A stretch of 64,000 bases of DNA from an uncultured Prevotella sp. (GCA_937922435.1 CAKZVT010000029.1:73378-137377); one strand, 5' to 3'. Positions 30,816-40,485 are shown, counted from the stretch's first letter. Numbers and translations: made by a program. Notes: generated by a model not told the origin, from the letters alone.

Positions 30816-31849
30816 GCGTCGGCGGCCTCCTTCCTCGCCGTACTTAGCAGGCCGCAAGCGGCGAATATGTCCTGTCCGCGGCTCGCCCTGATTGTAGTGA
30901 ACAGGCCGTGCCCGGTAAGATAGTCACGCAGGGCCGTCATCCGCTCCTCGTCGGCTCCGTGCAGGTTGACACCGGGAATTTGGTGGAAGCGTATCAGGTT
31001 GATGCGGCAATCAAGTCCCTTGAGCAGCCTGACAAGCTCACGGGCGTGCATCGGAGTGTCGTTAAGCCCTCCGAACACTATATACTCGAATGAAAGACGG
31101 CGCTGGTGACTGAAGTCGTAACCGCGCAGCATCTCGACGATTTCCTCTATGGGCATGGCCTTCTCGGCAGGCATAAGCATGGCCCGCTGTTCGCGAAGGG
31201 GCGAGTGCAGGCTTATGGCCAGGTGGCATTCGCTCTCCTCGATAAAGCGCCTTAGCTTGCTCCTTATGCCGACGCTGCTCACCGTTATACGCCTGGGACT
31301 CCATGCGTATCCCCACGGAGCAGTCAAAGCCTCGGTGGCCAGCAATACGTTGTCGATGTTGTCCATCGGCTCGCCTTGCCCCATGAACACGATGTTGGTG
31401 AGCGTGTCGCGTTCGGGCAGTGAATATACCTGGTTGAGAATGTCGGCAGCGGTAAGGTTGCCCTCGAACCCTTGCTTGCCCGTCTGGCAGAACATGCAGT
31501 TCATCTTGCACCCTACCTGCGACGACACACATAGCGTGGCTCGGTCGTCGTCGGGTATGTACACCGTTTCGACAAACTTGCCGCCAGCCGTCGGGAACAG
31601 GTATTTCACCGTGCCGTCCACAGACCGCTGGCTGTCTGCCGGCGGCATGCACCCTACGGTGTACCGCAGCTTCAGCTTCTCCCTGTTCTGCTTGGATATG
31701 TCGGTCATGTCGTCAATCGAGCCCACGTGCCTGCCGTACAGCCACTTGGCAATCTGTCCGCCGGTGAAAGCCGGCATGCCGAGCGTCGTTGCAACCTCTT
31801 TCAGTTCTGAAAGCGACATTCCCAACAAGGGTATCATATTGGCATCCAT
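30812..31849 (-). CDS. rlmN: 23S rRNA (adenine2503-C2)/tRNA methyltransferase
   Basis: Radical SAM methyltransferase that methylates C2 of A2503 in 23S rRNA and A37 in some tRNAs (345 residues). The cluster motif CKMNCMFCQTG, the strand TLCVSSQVGC, MGQGEPMDNIDNV, and the mechanistic second Cys near the C-terminus (DIFAACGLL) are all present. Normal length. It heads the minus-strand run through DUF4837 and pdxA, with a TAAGTTTG promoter box at 31876-31883. Confidence 0.96.
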   Translation of the reverse strand: MDANMIPLLGMSLSELKEVATTLGMPAFTGGQIAKWLYGRHVGSIDDMTDISKQNREKLKLRYTVGCMPPADSQRSVDGTVKYLFPTAGGKFVETVYIPDDDRATLCVSSQVGCKMNCMFCQTGKQGFEGNLTAADILNQVYSLPERDTLTNIVFMGQGEPMDNIDNVLLATEALTAPWGYAWSPRRITVSSVGIRSKLRRFIEESECHLAISLHSPLREQRAMLMPAEKAMPIEEIVEMLRGYDFSHQRRLSFEYIVFGGLNDTPMHARELVRLLKGLDCRINLIRFHQIPGVNLHGADEERMTALRDYLTGHGLFTTIRASRGQDIFAACGLLSTARKEAADA

Positions 31850-31875
31850 CCTTGACCGTAAATGTTTTTAATTTG

Positions 31876-31883
31876 CAAACTTA
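31876..31883 (-). promoter_or_regulatory. -7 box of the rlmN operon
   Basis: TAAGTTTG on the minus strand, 27 nt before the start codon. Confidence 0.5.
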
Positions 31884-32069
31884 CACAAAAAAATCCATTT
31901 ACCGCCCCTTATTACCGGAAAAACGCCTTTCTTTCGGTAAAAGTAGAAACGAAAAAGGAAACAAGGCTACAACGCAATGACATCAGCCAAGACTGCAGAT
32001 GCACACCACAAGGCCAGAAGCAGGAAAACGGCCATGCAAAAACCGCCGGCCGGCACATTTCCAGCGGAT

Positions 32070-32157
32070 ATACAAAAGGTGGCCTTTGACAAAGCAAAAG
32101 GCCACCTTTCACATCGTAAAACATGGCATATTGCAATGCAAAATGCCGCCAATTGCA
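32070..32157. repeat. 22-bp palindrome array, four units
   Basis: Units at 32070, 32092, 32114 and 32136. Units 1 and 2 pair as AAAGGTGGCCTTT / AAAGGCCACCTTT. Apart from this and the terminator below, the 31850-32355 gap shows nothing. Confidence 0.88.
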
Positions 32158-32254
32158 AACCAGGTTGTAAGCGTTTGGCACTCAACACGTTAGCCACGAC
32201 GCACAATCCGCTTGCATTCGGCCGTGCCGGCGCACCAAACTACACACCGAAAAA

Positions 32255-32300
32255 AATCCCCCTGCGCATACAGCCACTACGGCCGACGCGCAAGGGGATT
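32255..32300 (-). terminator. terminator of the sugar permease gene
   Basis: AATCCCCCTGCGC (32255-32267) pairs with GCGCAAGGGGATT (32288-32300) with one mismatch; A/T-run on the 3' side for the minus strand. Confidence 0.75.
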
Positions 32301-32355
32301 ATGTATTACAACTGCCGACGGGATGCCTCGCGGCGCGTCCCGTCACAGCCAGGAA

Positions 32356-33663
32356 TCAGTCTACAGGAATATCCTTGTTAACGTTCTTGCTGCCCCAAAT
32401 GGCATAGAAAAGCAGGTATGCCAAGGCTATTACGGGAACGATGTACGAAACCATGTACCCTGCCTTGTCGGCGATGAAGTTCTGCACGAGCGGAAGCACG
32501 CCACCGCCTACTACCATCATCATGAATATGCCCGACGCGGCAGCCGTGTACTTGCCAAGACCCTCGGTAGCAAGGTTGAATATGCTGGGCCACATCACCG
32601 AAGTGCACAATCCGCAGAGCACCAGCAACAGCGCGCTGACGGGCACCGTAACGTTCTCAAACGAGGAGCCGGTGAACACGGGCATAGAGGTCGTGACATT
32701 CTTGGACGACAACATAGCGCCGAGGATAAGCAGTATGGCTATGGACGACACCGTAATCATCATGGCGCGGCTTGACACCTTGTCGGCAATGAAACCCGCC
32801 ACGAAACGGCCTACAAGCATGAGCAGCCAGTATGTGCCGGCCACGAAGCCGCCGATTGTAGCAGCGTTTGCCATCAAGCCCGCGCCCTTGTCTGACGTAT
32901 CAGATATGTAAAAGTTGAGCGTGCCCGGTATGCCGATTTCTATTCCCACATAAACGAATATGCCGATAACGCCCAGCACACAGTGACGGAAAGCCCAAGG
33001 GCTATGCTCGAACACGGTGTCGCGCGTCGCCTTGCCCATCTCCGGGTCGGCAATAGGAATGAACGAGAGTACGATGAACGCCACTGCAAACACCGCCATG
33101 GCGATGAAGAGCACAAGGTTGATGTCGCTGATGGCCGTCTCCTTGGTCACCGTACCTACGAGCGCACCTACCAGCATAGGAGTAAGCGTGCCTGAAAGCG
33201 AGTTGAGCGTACCGCCGATAAGGTTGAGCTGGTTGCCGCGGTTGCCGCCTCCACCAAGCAGGTTGAGCATCGGGTTCACCACTGTGTTGAGCATACATAC
33301 GGAGAAACCGCTGATGAACGCTCCGAGCAGGTACACCCAAAAGCCCGTCAGCCCTGTCGGGAAACCTGACAGATACTGCACGAACACGCCGATGAAGCCT
33401 ACGGCTATGGCCGCGAGTGCTGTCTTCTTGTAGCCTATCTTGATGAGCATCTTGCCTGCCGGGATACCCATGAAGAGGTAAGCCAGGAAGTTCATCATGT
33501 TACCCATCATGCCGAGCGTGTTGCTGCCCATCAGCTCCGGCTGGTTCTTCCAGATGACACCGATGGGCGCGGCAAGGTTGGTTACGAACGAAATCATCGC
33601 GTAAAGGAACATCATCGCAATTATGGCGACGATGCTTCCGCTTTGTCTGTTTGTTTGTTTCAT
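32356..33663 (-). CDS. MFS sugar permease, FucP/GluP-like
   Basis: Twelve-helix major facilitator of 435 residues in the fucose/glucose-galactose permease group. Visible family parts are NLAAPIGVIWKNQPELMGS, YLFMGIPAGKMLIKIGYKK, the substrate-side NTVVNPMLNLLGGGGNRGNQ with LNLIGGTLNSLSG, and MWPSIFNLATEGLGKYTAAA. Probably a proton-coupled importer of a hexose such as glucose, galactose or mannose; the sugar is not certain. Monocistronic with terminator at 32255-32300. The GH2 gene 2.4 kb away could be functionally related but is on the other strand. Confidence 0.87.
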   Translation of the reverse strand: MKQTNRQSGSIVAIIAMMFLYAMISFVTNLAAPIGVIWKNQPELMGSNTLGMMGNMMNFLAYLFMGIPAGKMLIKIGYKKTALAAIAVGFIGVFVQYLSGFPTGLTGFWVYLLGAFISGFSVCMLNTVVNPMLNLLGGGGNRGNQLNLIGGTLNSLSGTLTPMLVGALVGTVTKETAISDINLVLFIAMAVFAVAFIVLSFIPIADPEMGKATRDTVFEHSPWAFRHCVLGVIGIFVYVGIEIGIPGTLNFYISDTSDKGAGLMANAATIGGFVAGTYWLLMLVGRFVAGFIADKVSSRAMMITVSSIAILLILGAMLSSKNVTTSMPVFTGSSFENVTVPVSALLLVLCGLCTSVMWPSIFNLATEGLGKYTAAASGIFMMMVVGGGVLPLVQNFIADKAGYMVSYIVPVIALAYLLFYAIWGSKNVNKDIPVD

Positions 33664-33686
33664 GGTTCTGTTGATATTTAAAGATG

Positions 33687-34547
33687 TTAAGACATTGTCT
33701 CTTCAGGTACTATTCCTTCCTCGCCCTCTTCCTTCTTTACTACGCGTTTGCGTATTGCGCGCTTGCGCTTGGGCTTCTCCTCAACGGGCTTGTCGGCCTT
33801 TACGCCGGCCAGTTCAGGGTCGATGAGTATGCGTCCGCAATACTCGCATACTATAATTTTCTTGTGCATCTTGATGTCGAGCTGACGCTGTGGAGGTATT
33901 TTGTTGAAGCATCCGCCACACGCGTCACGCTGTACGTAGACTATGCCGAGGCCATTGCGTGCATTCTTGCGTATGCGCTTGAAGCTTGCCAGCAGGCGAG
34001 GCTCAATCTTTACCTCAAGCTCCTTGGCCTTCTCCTTCAGCCTTTCTTCCTCGGCGCGGGTCTCGTCCATGATTTCGTCAAGCTCGTTTTTCTTCTCCTC
34101 GAGAGCCTGGCGGCGGTCTACAATCTGCTCCTCGGTGGCCTTGAGGTCGGCGTTCTTCTCCTCGACCTTAGCGTTGGCCTCGCGTATTTTCTTGTTGCAC
34201 AGCTCTATTTCGAGCGTCTGGAACTCTATTTCCTTGCTCAAAGTGTCATACTCGCGGTTGTTCTTCACGTCGTTGAGCTGCGCCTTGTAACGCTCCACAC
34301 TGGCCTGCGCCTCGTTGATTTCGGCCTTCTTCTGCCTTACGGCGTCCTCGAATTCCTTGATGTCGTTCTTGATTTTCTCCACACGTGTGGTAAGTCCGGC
34401 GATTTCGTCCTCAAGGTCTTGCACCTCGAGCGGCAGCTCGCCGCGCAGTGCACGCTCCTCGTCGATGGCCGACAACGTGGTCTGCAACTGGTAAAGGGCT
34501 TTCAGCCTCTCTTCTACCGACAAATCTGTTGGGTCTTTCTTTGCCAT
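33687..34547 (-). CDS. coiled-coil protein with C4 zinc ribbon
   Basis: A 286-residue protein of the CT398/zf-RING_7 type. Residues about 20-190 are a long antiparallel coiled coil (EDEIAGLTTRVEKIKNDIKE, KIREANAKVEEKNADLKATE); residues about 200-255 carry the zinc ribbon with CGGCFNKIPP and CEYCGRILIDP (C-x2-C, 22 residues, C-x2-C). A basic tail KPKRKRAIRKRVVKKEEGEE ends it. It is almost always encoded beside the Nif3-like gene, as here. Function is not settled; a nucleic-acid-linked role is assumed from the ribbon. ATG at 34547 is chosen. Confidence 0.9.
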   Translation of the reverse strand: MAKKDPTDLSVEERLKALYQLQTTLSAIDEERALRGELPLEVQDLEDEIAGLTTRVEKIKNDIKEFEDAVRQKKAEINEAQASVERYKAQLNDVKNNREYDTLSKEIEFQTLEIELCNKKIREANAKVEEKNADLKATEEQIVDRRQALEEKKNELDEIMDETRAEEERLKEKAKELEVKIEPRLLASFKRIRKNARNGLGIVYVQRDACGGCFNKIPPQRQLDIKMHKKIIVCEYCGRILIDPELAGVKADKPVEEKPKRKRAIRKRVVKKEEGEEGIVPEETMS

Positions 34548-34561
34548 ATTTCTTTTTTTAG

Positions 34562-34723
34562 TTGACAAGTGACGGGCAGACAAGCGGACAAGCCTATCGG
34601 CTTCGCTGCAAGCCAACCCATCTTCATTAATATTAATCCTACCTTATTATAATATTACACAAAAACAACAAACGGTGCCAACACGAGCAAGACGCCTTGT
34701 CTGCTTGTCGCCCGTTTGCCAGT
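34562..34723. repeat. imperfect inverted repeat of GACAAG words
   Basis: GACAAGTGACGGGCAGACAAG (34563 onward, given in part) is answered by CTTGTCTGCTTGTCGCCCG (34697-34715). It fills the gap between the zinc-ribbon and Nif3-like genes; a single similar arm occurs at 26266-26299. Confidence 0.6.
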
Positions 34724-34726
34724 CTG

Positions 34727-35512
34727 CTACAAATAGATTATGGGATTGGTGTTGGTCTTGGTGAGGCAAGCCTTCACGCCCTTGCACCTTTCCTCTATTA
34801 TTTCCTTGAATATCTCGTTGGTGAACTGTTCGCTCTGATAATGGCCTATTACGGCGATTTGTATCTCCTGCTCGTGTCCGAAGTACTCATGATAGTGCAT
34901 TTCGCCGGTCACAAAGGCGTCGGCTCCTTCCACAATGGCGTCGCCAAGAAGGAACGAACCGGCACCGCCACACACGGCAACGGTCTTGATTGGGCGGCGC
35001 AACAGCTGGTTGCACTGCACGCACTCCACGTCGAACGTGCGCTTGAGCATGATGATGAAATCGTCGGCGGCCACCGCTTCGGGCAACTCCCCTATCACGC
35101 CGCTGCCGCACTCAATGCCGTCAACTGTTTTCCCGGCGAAAAAGCGGCAATCCTGAAGGCCCATCTTCTCCGATATTTTGAAGTTGACACCGCCCTGGGC
35201 GTTGTCCATGTTGGTGTGCATGGAGACTACCGTGACATCGTTCTTCAACGCCTTGGCCACCGCGCGCTGCACGTCGTTCTCATAAGTGACATGCTTCAGC
35301 GCGTGGAAAATTAACGGATGATGGCTCACGATGAGGTTGCAGCCAAGGGCAACGGCCTCGTCGACCACAGCCTCCGTCACGTCAAGACACAATAAAGCCC
35401 CTGATACTTCCGCCTCTGTCAGTCCTACCTGCAAGCCGGCATTGTCAAAGCTCTCTTGCAGGGGCAGGGGCGCGAAACGTTCAAGGGCGTCAACCACTTC
35501 TCTTATTTTCAC
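34727..35512 (-). CDS. Nif3-like dinuclear metal centre protein (DUF34)
   Basis: A 261-residue NIF3/YbgI-type toroid protein; homologues include GTP cyclohydrolase I type 2-like proteins, and the true reaction is uncertain. Metal ligands are visible: IVSHHPLIFH (two His), SMHTNMDNA (His and Asp), and GEMHYHEYFGH and AVIGHYQSEQF near the C-terminus (His and Glu). Start is a GTG at 35512 giving KIREVVDALERFAPLPLQE, the usual N-terminus. It is transcribed with the zinc-ribbon gene. Confidence 0.92.
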   Translation of the reverse strand: MKIREVVDALERFAPLPLQESFDNAGLQVGLTEAEVSGALLCLDVTEAVVDEAVALGCNLIVSHHPLIFHALKHVTYENDVQRAVAKALKNDVTVVSMHTNMDNAQGGVNFKISEKMGLQDCRFFAGKTVDGIECGSGVIGELPEAVAADDFIIMLKRTFDVECVQCNQLLRRPIKTVAVCGGAGSFLLGDAIVEGADAFVTGEMHYHEYFGHEQEIQIAVIGHYQSEQFTNEIFKEIIEERCKGVKACLTKTNTNPIIYL

Positions 35513-35675
35513 GCTTTACAGCATTTTATGATTTATCTTTGCAAAATTAGTCATTTTTCCCGGACAGCCCAAATGCCGTCCGCTTTATTTGCAATCTTTA
35601 ACTACAAAAACGTAAAAGAATTATAACAGCAGCCCCCTACGCCGTTCACCGCAAAACCATTCACGGCAAACGGCG

Positions 35676-35741
35676 TTGCGAAACACGGCCTTTTACAATG
35701 CGAAAGACCGTCTTTTGCCTTGTAAAAGACCATGTTTTGCA
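35676..35741. repeat. 22-bp palindrome array, three clear units
   Basis: Units at 35676, 35698 and 35720, with degenerate copies on each side. The 35513-36031 gap otherwise shows only AT-rich sequence with no clear promoter for the GH2 gene. Confidence 0.82.
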
Positions 35742-36031
35742 ACACCGTTTGCCGCCACAGCATAACACACTGTCTGTCAACGCGTTACAGAACGGGCACA
35801 AAACACAGTGGAACCAACGTCAATCTATATTGTCGGCATACCGTCATTACACACTTCTTAACAACCTTCCGACTGCCAATATATGTTTTTTACGCAGACT
35901 GTTTGATTTTATCTTTATTTTATTTGGTTTTTAATACTTCCTTTAATCATCAGACACTTACTTTGTAACAGCTATCAACCTACGCCGGGGACACACTACA
36001 CCACCGTCCCTGCCTTAAACCTAAATTCAAC

Positions 36032-39000
36032 ATGAAAAGACAAGACACCAACGGACACATCAGCCCGAGACAGTGTTTCAAGCGAAGAACCGCCGCCAGA
36101 CTCTTCGCCGCAGGCATTACCGCCGCAACCTTGTTACCGGCCTTTACGGCCACGGAAGCACATGCGCAGACTACCAACCGCATCGACATCAACGACAACT
36201 GGATGATGCAGGAATCGTCAATACTGCTCGACGAAGGCCGACGCGAAGGCTGGCTTGAGGAGAACTCCGCCGGACAGACGCAGGAAGGCCGGATACTGTC
36301 TGCCACGACATACCTGCCCGATGGCTGGTACAAAGCCACCGTGCCCGGCACTATACTGACGACACTTGTTGACAACGGCGTTTACGCCGAACCGCTGTAC
36401 GGCGAGAACAACCGCCCGGAGAAAATCCCGGAGTCACTGTGCCACACCGACTGGTGGTACCGCACGGTGGTCGACATACCGCAATCATACGCCGGAAAAA
36501 ACATCTGGCTCAACTTCGACGGCATCAACTACTCCGCCGACGTATGGGTGAACGGCAGGCGCGTAGGCCCAATCAAAGGCGCATTCATCCGCGGAACGTT
36601 TGACATCACACCATACGTCAAGGCCGGAGGGAAAGCCGCCATCGCCGTTTGCATATCTCCGCAACCGCACACCGGCACGCCCTCGGAGCACACTATGGGC
36701 ACGGTGGGCGGCCCTTGCGGCGGTGTCGGCAGGCTCGACGGGCCAACCTTCGGCTGCTCGAACGGATGGGACTGGCTCTCGGGCATACGCGACAGGAACA
36801 GCGGCCTGTGGCAGGGCGTCCACCTATCGGCCACTGGCGGAGTAGTCGTCAAAGACCCGTTAATCACCACCGACCTGCCCCTGCCACGCACGGACGAGGC
36901 CGCCGTTACTGTGCAAGCCGCCATACAAAACATCACGGACAAGCCACAGGAAGGCGTATTGAAGGGCAGCTTCGGCGACACACACTTCGAGAAGCGCGTC
37001 ACCCTGCAACCTTACAGCACTTCGACCATCTGCTTCTCGCCTGAAGACTATCCGCAACTGACGGTAAAGAACCCTAAACTGTGGTGGCCTAACGGGCTCG
37101 GCGAGCCGTCGCTTTACACGCTGCACCTAGCGTTTGAACAGCAAGGCGCAGTGTCAGACGCACGTGACGTTAACTTCGGAATACGCGAAATAACGTACAG
37201 CGTGCCCGGTTCGGCCAACCTCGCGCTAAGCGTAAACGGCGTAAGGGTGTTCTGCAAAGGCGGCAACTGGGGCATGGACGAAGCCCTGAAGCGCATCCCA
37301 CACGAACGGCTTGAAGCGCAAATACGCCTCAACCGTCAGGCAAACTTCAACATGCTGCGCAACTGGGGCGGCCAAAGCACAAGCGACGACTTCTACGACC
37401 TTTGCGACAAATACGGCATGTTGGTGTGGGACGAGTTCTTCCAGTTCAACAACGCCGACCCGATAGACCATGACCTGTACATGGCGAACGTGCGCGACAA
37501 GGTGCTGCGCACGCGCAACCACCCGTCAATCGCAGTGTGGTGCGGCCGCAACGAAGCGTATCCGCCCAAGTATCTTGACGACGCGGTACGCTTCCTTTTG
37601 GCTGAAATCGACCCGTCAAGGCACTACCAGCCAAACTCGGGAGGCGGTCTCGGATGCAACTCGGGAGGGCCATACGAATGGCAGTACCCGATAGATTACT
37701 ACTGCTTCGACGAGAAAAAGAACTTCAACAAGAACGAGACATTCAAGACGGAAATAGGCGCAATGTCAGTGCCCACGCTCGAATCGATACAGGGAATGAT
37801 GCCTGAACAGGACTGGAACGGCATCACCGACGCATGGGCGGAGCACAACTTCACGTCGGCCGGAGGGCGCAACCTGCTCAAAACGATGACGAAACGCTAC
37901 GGAAAAGTAGCCAACGTGGCCGACTTCGTGCGCAAGGCGCAGATGATGAATTACGAAGGACACCGCGCCATGTACGAAGGACGCATGGGGCTGATGTTCA
38001 CCCCCGTGCAGGGCATACTGCTATGGATGAGCGTGGCGGCGCAGCCAAGCTTCGTATGGCAGATATTCCATTACGACCTCGAGCCTAACGCCTCGTTCTT
38101 CGCCCTGCGCAAAGCCTGCGAGCAAGTACACATCCAGCTGAACGAGAAAGGCGGCGGAACGGTGCAGGTTGTCAACCACCTGCCGTCGCCGGTCAACGCA
38201 GCCAAGGCACGCATCGCCATATACAACCTTGACGGAAGCGTGGCGTCGGAAAAAGAATACTCCGTCAACGCCGTCCCGTGCGCCGTCACCAGCCTTGGCG
38301 CAGTAGAATGGCCGGAGGATGTTTCAGACGTACATTTTGTCAAAGCCGAACTGAAAGACAGTGAAGGCAGGCTGCTGTCTGACAACTTCTACTGGCGAAG
38401 CAGGCAGAAAGAACCGGCCGACCTGTCCGCTATCGCCTCGATGCCAACCGTCAAGCTGTCGGCCAAGGCGGCATATAAATGCGATGACGGCAAGATGGAA
38501 ATGCAAGTGACGCTGCGCAATCCAGGCAAAAGCATAGCCCTGATGGCGCACCTTCAGCTGCACCGCGACAAGTCAGGCAAACGCGTGCTGCCGGTTTACT
38601 ACAGCGACAACTACGTATCGCTCGCACCCGGCGAGAGCAAAACCATAACGATAGAGGCGGTGGAAAAAGACCTTGAAGGCGAACAGCCGCTGGTATTGGT
38701 GGACGGATGGAACGTGAAAGTGGGAAAATCCAAATACGTAGCGGACAACACCAACGCCGACATCAAGAAGTGGGGCGACGGAGGATTCGCATTCAAGCCA
38801 CAACCGCTGACGCCGCAAAAGGAAGTCCGCATAAACTGCGGAGGCTACAACCGCGGCCTGTTCAAGAAAGACCCCGGCTTCCTTGAAGGCTCGGTAGGCT
38901 ATTACACCGAGAGCGTAAGCACGCAAGGTGTAGCCAATCCAGGCCCTGAACTGATGTACCGCACTGTACGATGGGGCGAATGCTCTTATCCTTGCCTGAT

Positions 39001-39277
39001 GGACGGAACATCCGGACAGACCTACAAAGTACGCCTTCACTTCGCCGAACTCGACAAGAACACGACCGAGGGGAAGCGCATTTTCAGCGTGAACGTCAAC
39101 GGCAAACCCGTCGTGACCGACCTTGACGTGTACAAAGAGGCAGGCGGCGGCTTCAAAGCCCTTGTCAAAGAAACAAGCGGAATAAAGGCCGACAGCAACA
39201 ACATGATTACCATAACCCTGCCAAAGGCGCGCAAGGGTGCACCCCAGATATGCGGCTTCGAGATATTGCCGCAGTGA
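36032..39277 (+). CDS. exported GH2 exo-glycosidase with C-terminal malectin-like domain
   Basis: A 1081-residue glycoside hydrolase family 2 enzyme, of the exo-beta-glucosaminidase / beta-mannosidase branch. Signal peptide about residues 1-45 (Arg-rich, then LFAAGITAATLLPAFTATEA). Order: jelly-roll sugar-binding domain (GWYKATVPGTILTTLVDNGV, WWYRTVVDIPQ, WLNFDGINYSADVWVNGRRV), Ig-like domain, TIM barrel with acid/base Glu508 in WCGRNEAYP and probable nucleophile Glu574 in FKTEIGAMSVPT, two further Ig-like domains, and a malectin/di-glucose-binding domain from about 945 (RINCGGYNRGLF...FAELDKNTTEGKRIFSVNVNG). It removes terminal beta-linked sugars from polysaccharide or glycan; which sugar is open. 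Confidence 0.9.
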   Translation: MKRQDTNGHISPRQCFKRRTAARLFAAGITAATLLPAFTATEAHAQTTNRIDINDNWMMQESSILLDEGRREGWLEENSAGQTQEGRILSATTYLPDGWYKATVPGTILTTLVDNGVYAEPLYGENNRPEKIPESLCHTDWWYRTVVDIPQSYAGKNIWLNFDGINYSADVWVNGRRVGPIKGAFIRGTFDITPYVKAGGKAAIAVCISPQPHTGTPSEHTMGTVGGPCGGVGRLDGPTFGCSNGWDWLSGIRDRNSGLWQGVHLSATGGVVVKDPLITTDLPLPRTDEAAVTVQAAIQNITDKPQEGVLKGSFGDTHFEKRVTLQPYSTSTICFSPEDYPQLTVKNPKLWWPNGLGEPSLYTLHLAFEQQGAVSDARDVNFGIREITYSVPGSANLALSVNGVRVFCKGGNWGMDEALKRIPHERLEAQIRLNRQANFNMLRNWGGQSTSDDFYDLCDKYGMLVWDEFFQFNNADPIDHDLYMANVRDKVLRTRNHPSIAVWCGRNEAYPPKYLDDAVRFLLAEIDPSRHYQPNSGGGLGCNSGGPYEWQYPIDYYCFDEKKNFNKNETFKTEIGAMSVPTLESIQGMMPEQDWNGITDAWAEHNFTSAGGRNLLKTMTKRYGKVANVADFVRKAQMMNYEGHRAMYEGRMGLMFTPVQGILLWMSVAAQPSFVWQIFHYDLEPNASFFALRKACEQVHIQLNEKGGGTVQVVNHLPSPVNAAKARIAIYNLDGSVASEKEYSVNAVPCAVTSLGAVEWPEDVSDVHFVKAELKDSEGRLLSDNFYWRSRQKEPADLSAIASMPTVKLSAKAAYKCDDGKMEMQVTLRNPGKSIALMAHLQLHRDKSGKRVLPVYYSDNYVSLAPGESKTITIEAVEKDLEGEQPLVLVDGWNVKVGKSKYVADNTNADIKKWGDGGFAFKPQPLTPQKEVRINCGGYNRGLFKKDPGFLEGSVGYYTESVSTQGVANPGPELMYRTVRWGECSYPCLMDGTSGQTYKVRLHFAELDKNTTEGKRIFSVNVNGKPVVTDLDVYKEAGGGFKALVKETSGIKADSNNMITITLPKARKGAPQICGFEILPQ

Positions 39278-39372
39278 CACTGACCGCCGTTTTACATACA
39301 GGCAGACAAATGGAGAAGCCTTGCCGCCATACGTCTTGCAAGCCATAAAACGGCAAACGGCCACCGCCGCCG

Positions 39373-39460
39373 CTGCAAAAGGCGGCAAACGAGAAGCCAA
39401 AAGGCCGTGTTTTGCGATGCAAAACACGGCCTTTTACAACATGAAAGACGGTCTTTTGGA
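39373..39460. repeat. 22-bp palindrome array, four units, acting as a terminator
   Basis: Units at 39373, 39395, 39417, 39439. Units 2 and 3 give a perfect 17-bp stem, AAAAGGCCGTGTTTTGC (39399-39415) with GCAAAACACGGCCTTTT (39419-39435), loop 3 nt, between two convergent genes. Confidence 0.92.
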
Positions 39461-39513
39461 AAGCCACTATTCATATTTTCATAAATCATTGACAACCAGG
39501 CATTTGCCCGATG

Positions 39514-40377
39514 TCACCAGTCGGCGATGTCGGCCTCGGCCTCCACGCGCTTTTCCACGTCGTCGGGGAGCGACGGGAAGAAGTCGATGCCCGTAAGCCT
39601 CTCCACCTCGTCTACGGTGTTAACATAGTCGCCCTTGGGACGGTTGCCTTCGGCGTTCTTGTAGATGAAACCGATGGCCTTGGGATTTTCGCCCGTGCGC
39701 AGCACCACTTTGAAAAAAGCCTCGGGCACGGTGACCTTGTTACGCCCTATGGTCTTGTGCTTCCCCTTGTACAAGATGGGGCCGCAGACTATGTAAAGTC
39801 CGCCGTACTCCTTCGCCCAACGGCGGCAGGCTTGCTCCATCTCGTTCCAGTCGCCGCGGTTGAGGTTGCCGTTCTGCGGGCACATGTTGGTGAAGAGAAA
39901 CGACTCGCGCATGGCTTCCATGCTGTACTTGTTGTCCGCCGCCGGGCACATGTGCCCACGGTCGTAGCCCGAACCGTAATAATCAGCGTCCTCGGCACGC
40001 GGCGCAGGCACGTCCATGTCGGCCTCGAAGTCAACACCCGAGCGCTTGGCCGGGCCTGCGGTGCGGTCGTCGGTCAAGTGCCAGGCCACCCAGTTGGGCA
40101 GCTTCGTTGCCTTGTTGTATGACGCCACGTAGCCCGTGCGCCTCAACATCTGCTCCGGCATGCCTTCGGGCGACGCCTGGCGGAGCAAGGCCTCATCGGT
40201 TTCAGCCGCGGCGGAGGCCGCGCCACGGCTTGCGCCAGACGGTTTATTACGTTCGATTTCACTCGCCACCGCCTTGCCAATCTCCCTGACAAGCGGCTTG
40301 TTGCGCTCCAAGAAGTCGCACGAAACAAGCGCAACCGTGGCGCACAACGCCAACAAATAAATCCTTACTTTATCCAT
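39514..40377 (-). CDS. NUC1-family DNA/RNA non-specific endonuclease lipoprotein
   Basis: A 287-residue lipoprotein nuclease. Signal MDKVRIYLLALCATVALVSC with lipobox LVSC; an Ala/Arg-rich linker; then the beta-beta-alpha-metal domain: WVAWHLTDDRTAG, the hallmark GYDRGHMCPAAD (catalytic His), SFLFTNMCPQNGNLNRGDWN (metal-binding Asn), and YIVCGPILYKG. It would be tethered to the envelope facing the periplasm or the outside and cut DNA and RNA without sequence preference. ATG at 40377 is chosen over the frame start at 40416. Third nuclease-type exported protein in the window. Confidence 0.92.
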   Translation of the reverse strand: MDKVRIYLLALCATVALVSCDFLERNKPLVREIGKAVASEIERNKPSGASRGAASAAAETDEALLRQASPEGMPEQMLRRTGYVASYNKATKLPNWVAWHLTDDRTAGPAKRSGVDFEADMDVPAPRAEDADYYGSGYDRGHMCPAADNKYSMEAMRESFLFTNMCPQNGNLNRGDWNEMEQACRRWAKEYGGLYIVCGPILYKGKHKTIGRNKVTVPEAFFKVVLRTGENPKAIGFIYKNAEGNRPKGDYVNTVDEVERLTGIDFFPSLPDDVEKRVEAEADIADW

Positions 40378-40422
40378 ATCGACGGCGAAAATAATCATTT
40401 TACGGCTTATAAACAAGAAAAT

Positions 40423-40460
40423 CGGGCTGGCATTGCAGCTTCCGCCGCCGTGCCAGCCCG
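40423..40460 (-). terminator. terminator of the small ORF unit
   Basis: CGGGCTGGCA / TGCCAGCCCG, loop 18 nt, followed on the minus strand by ATTTTCTTG. Confidence 0.65.
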
Positions 40461-40485
40461 ACTCCGTTGTATTACGCCATGCCTT

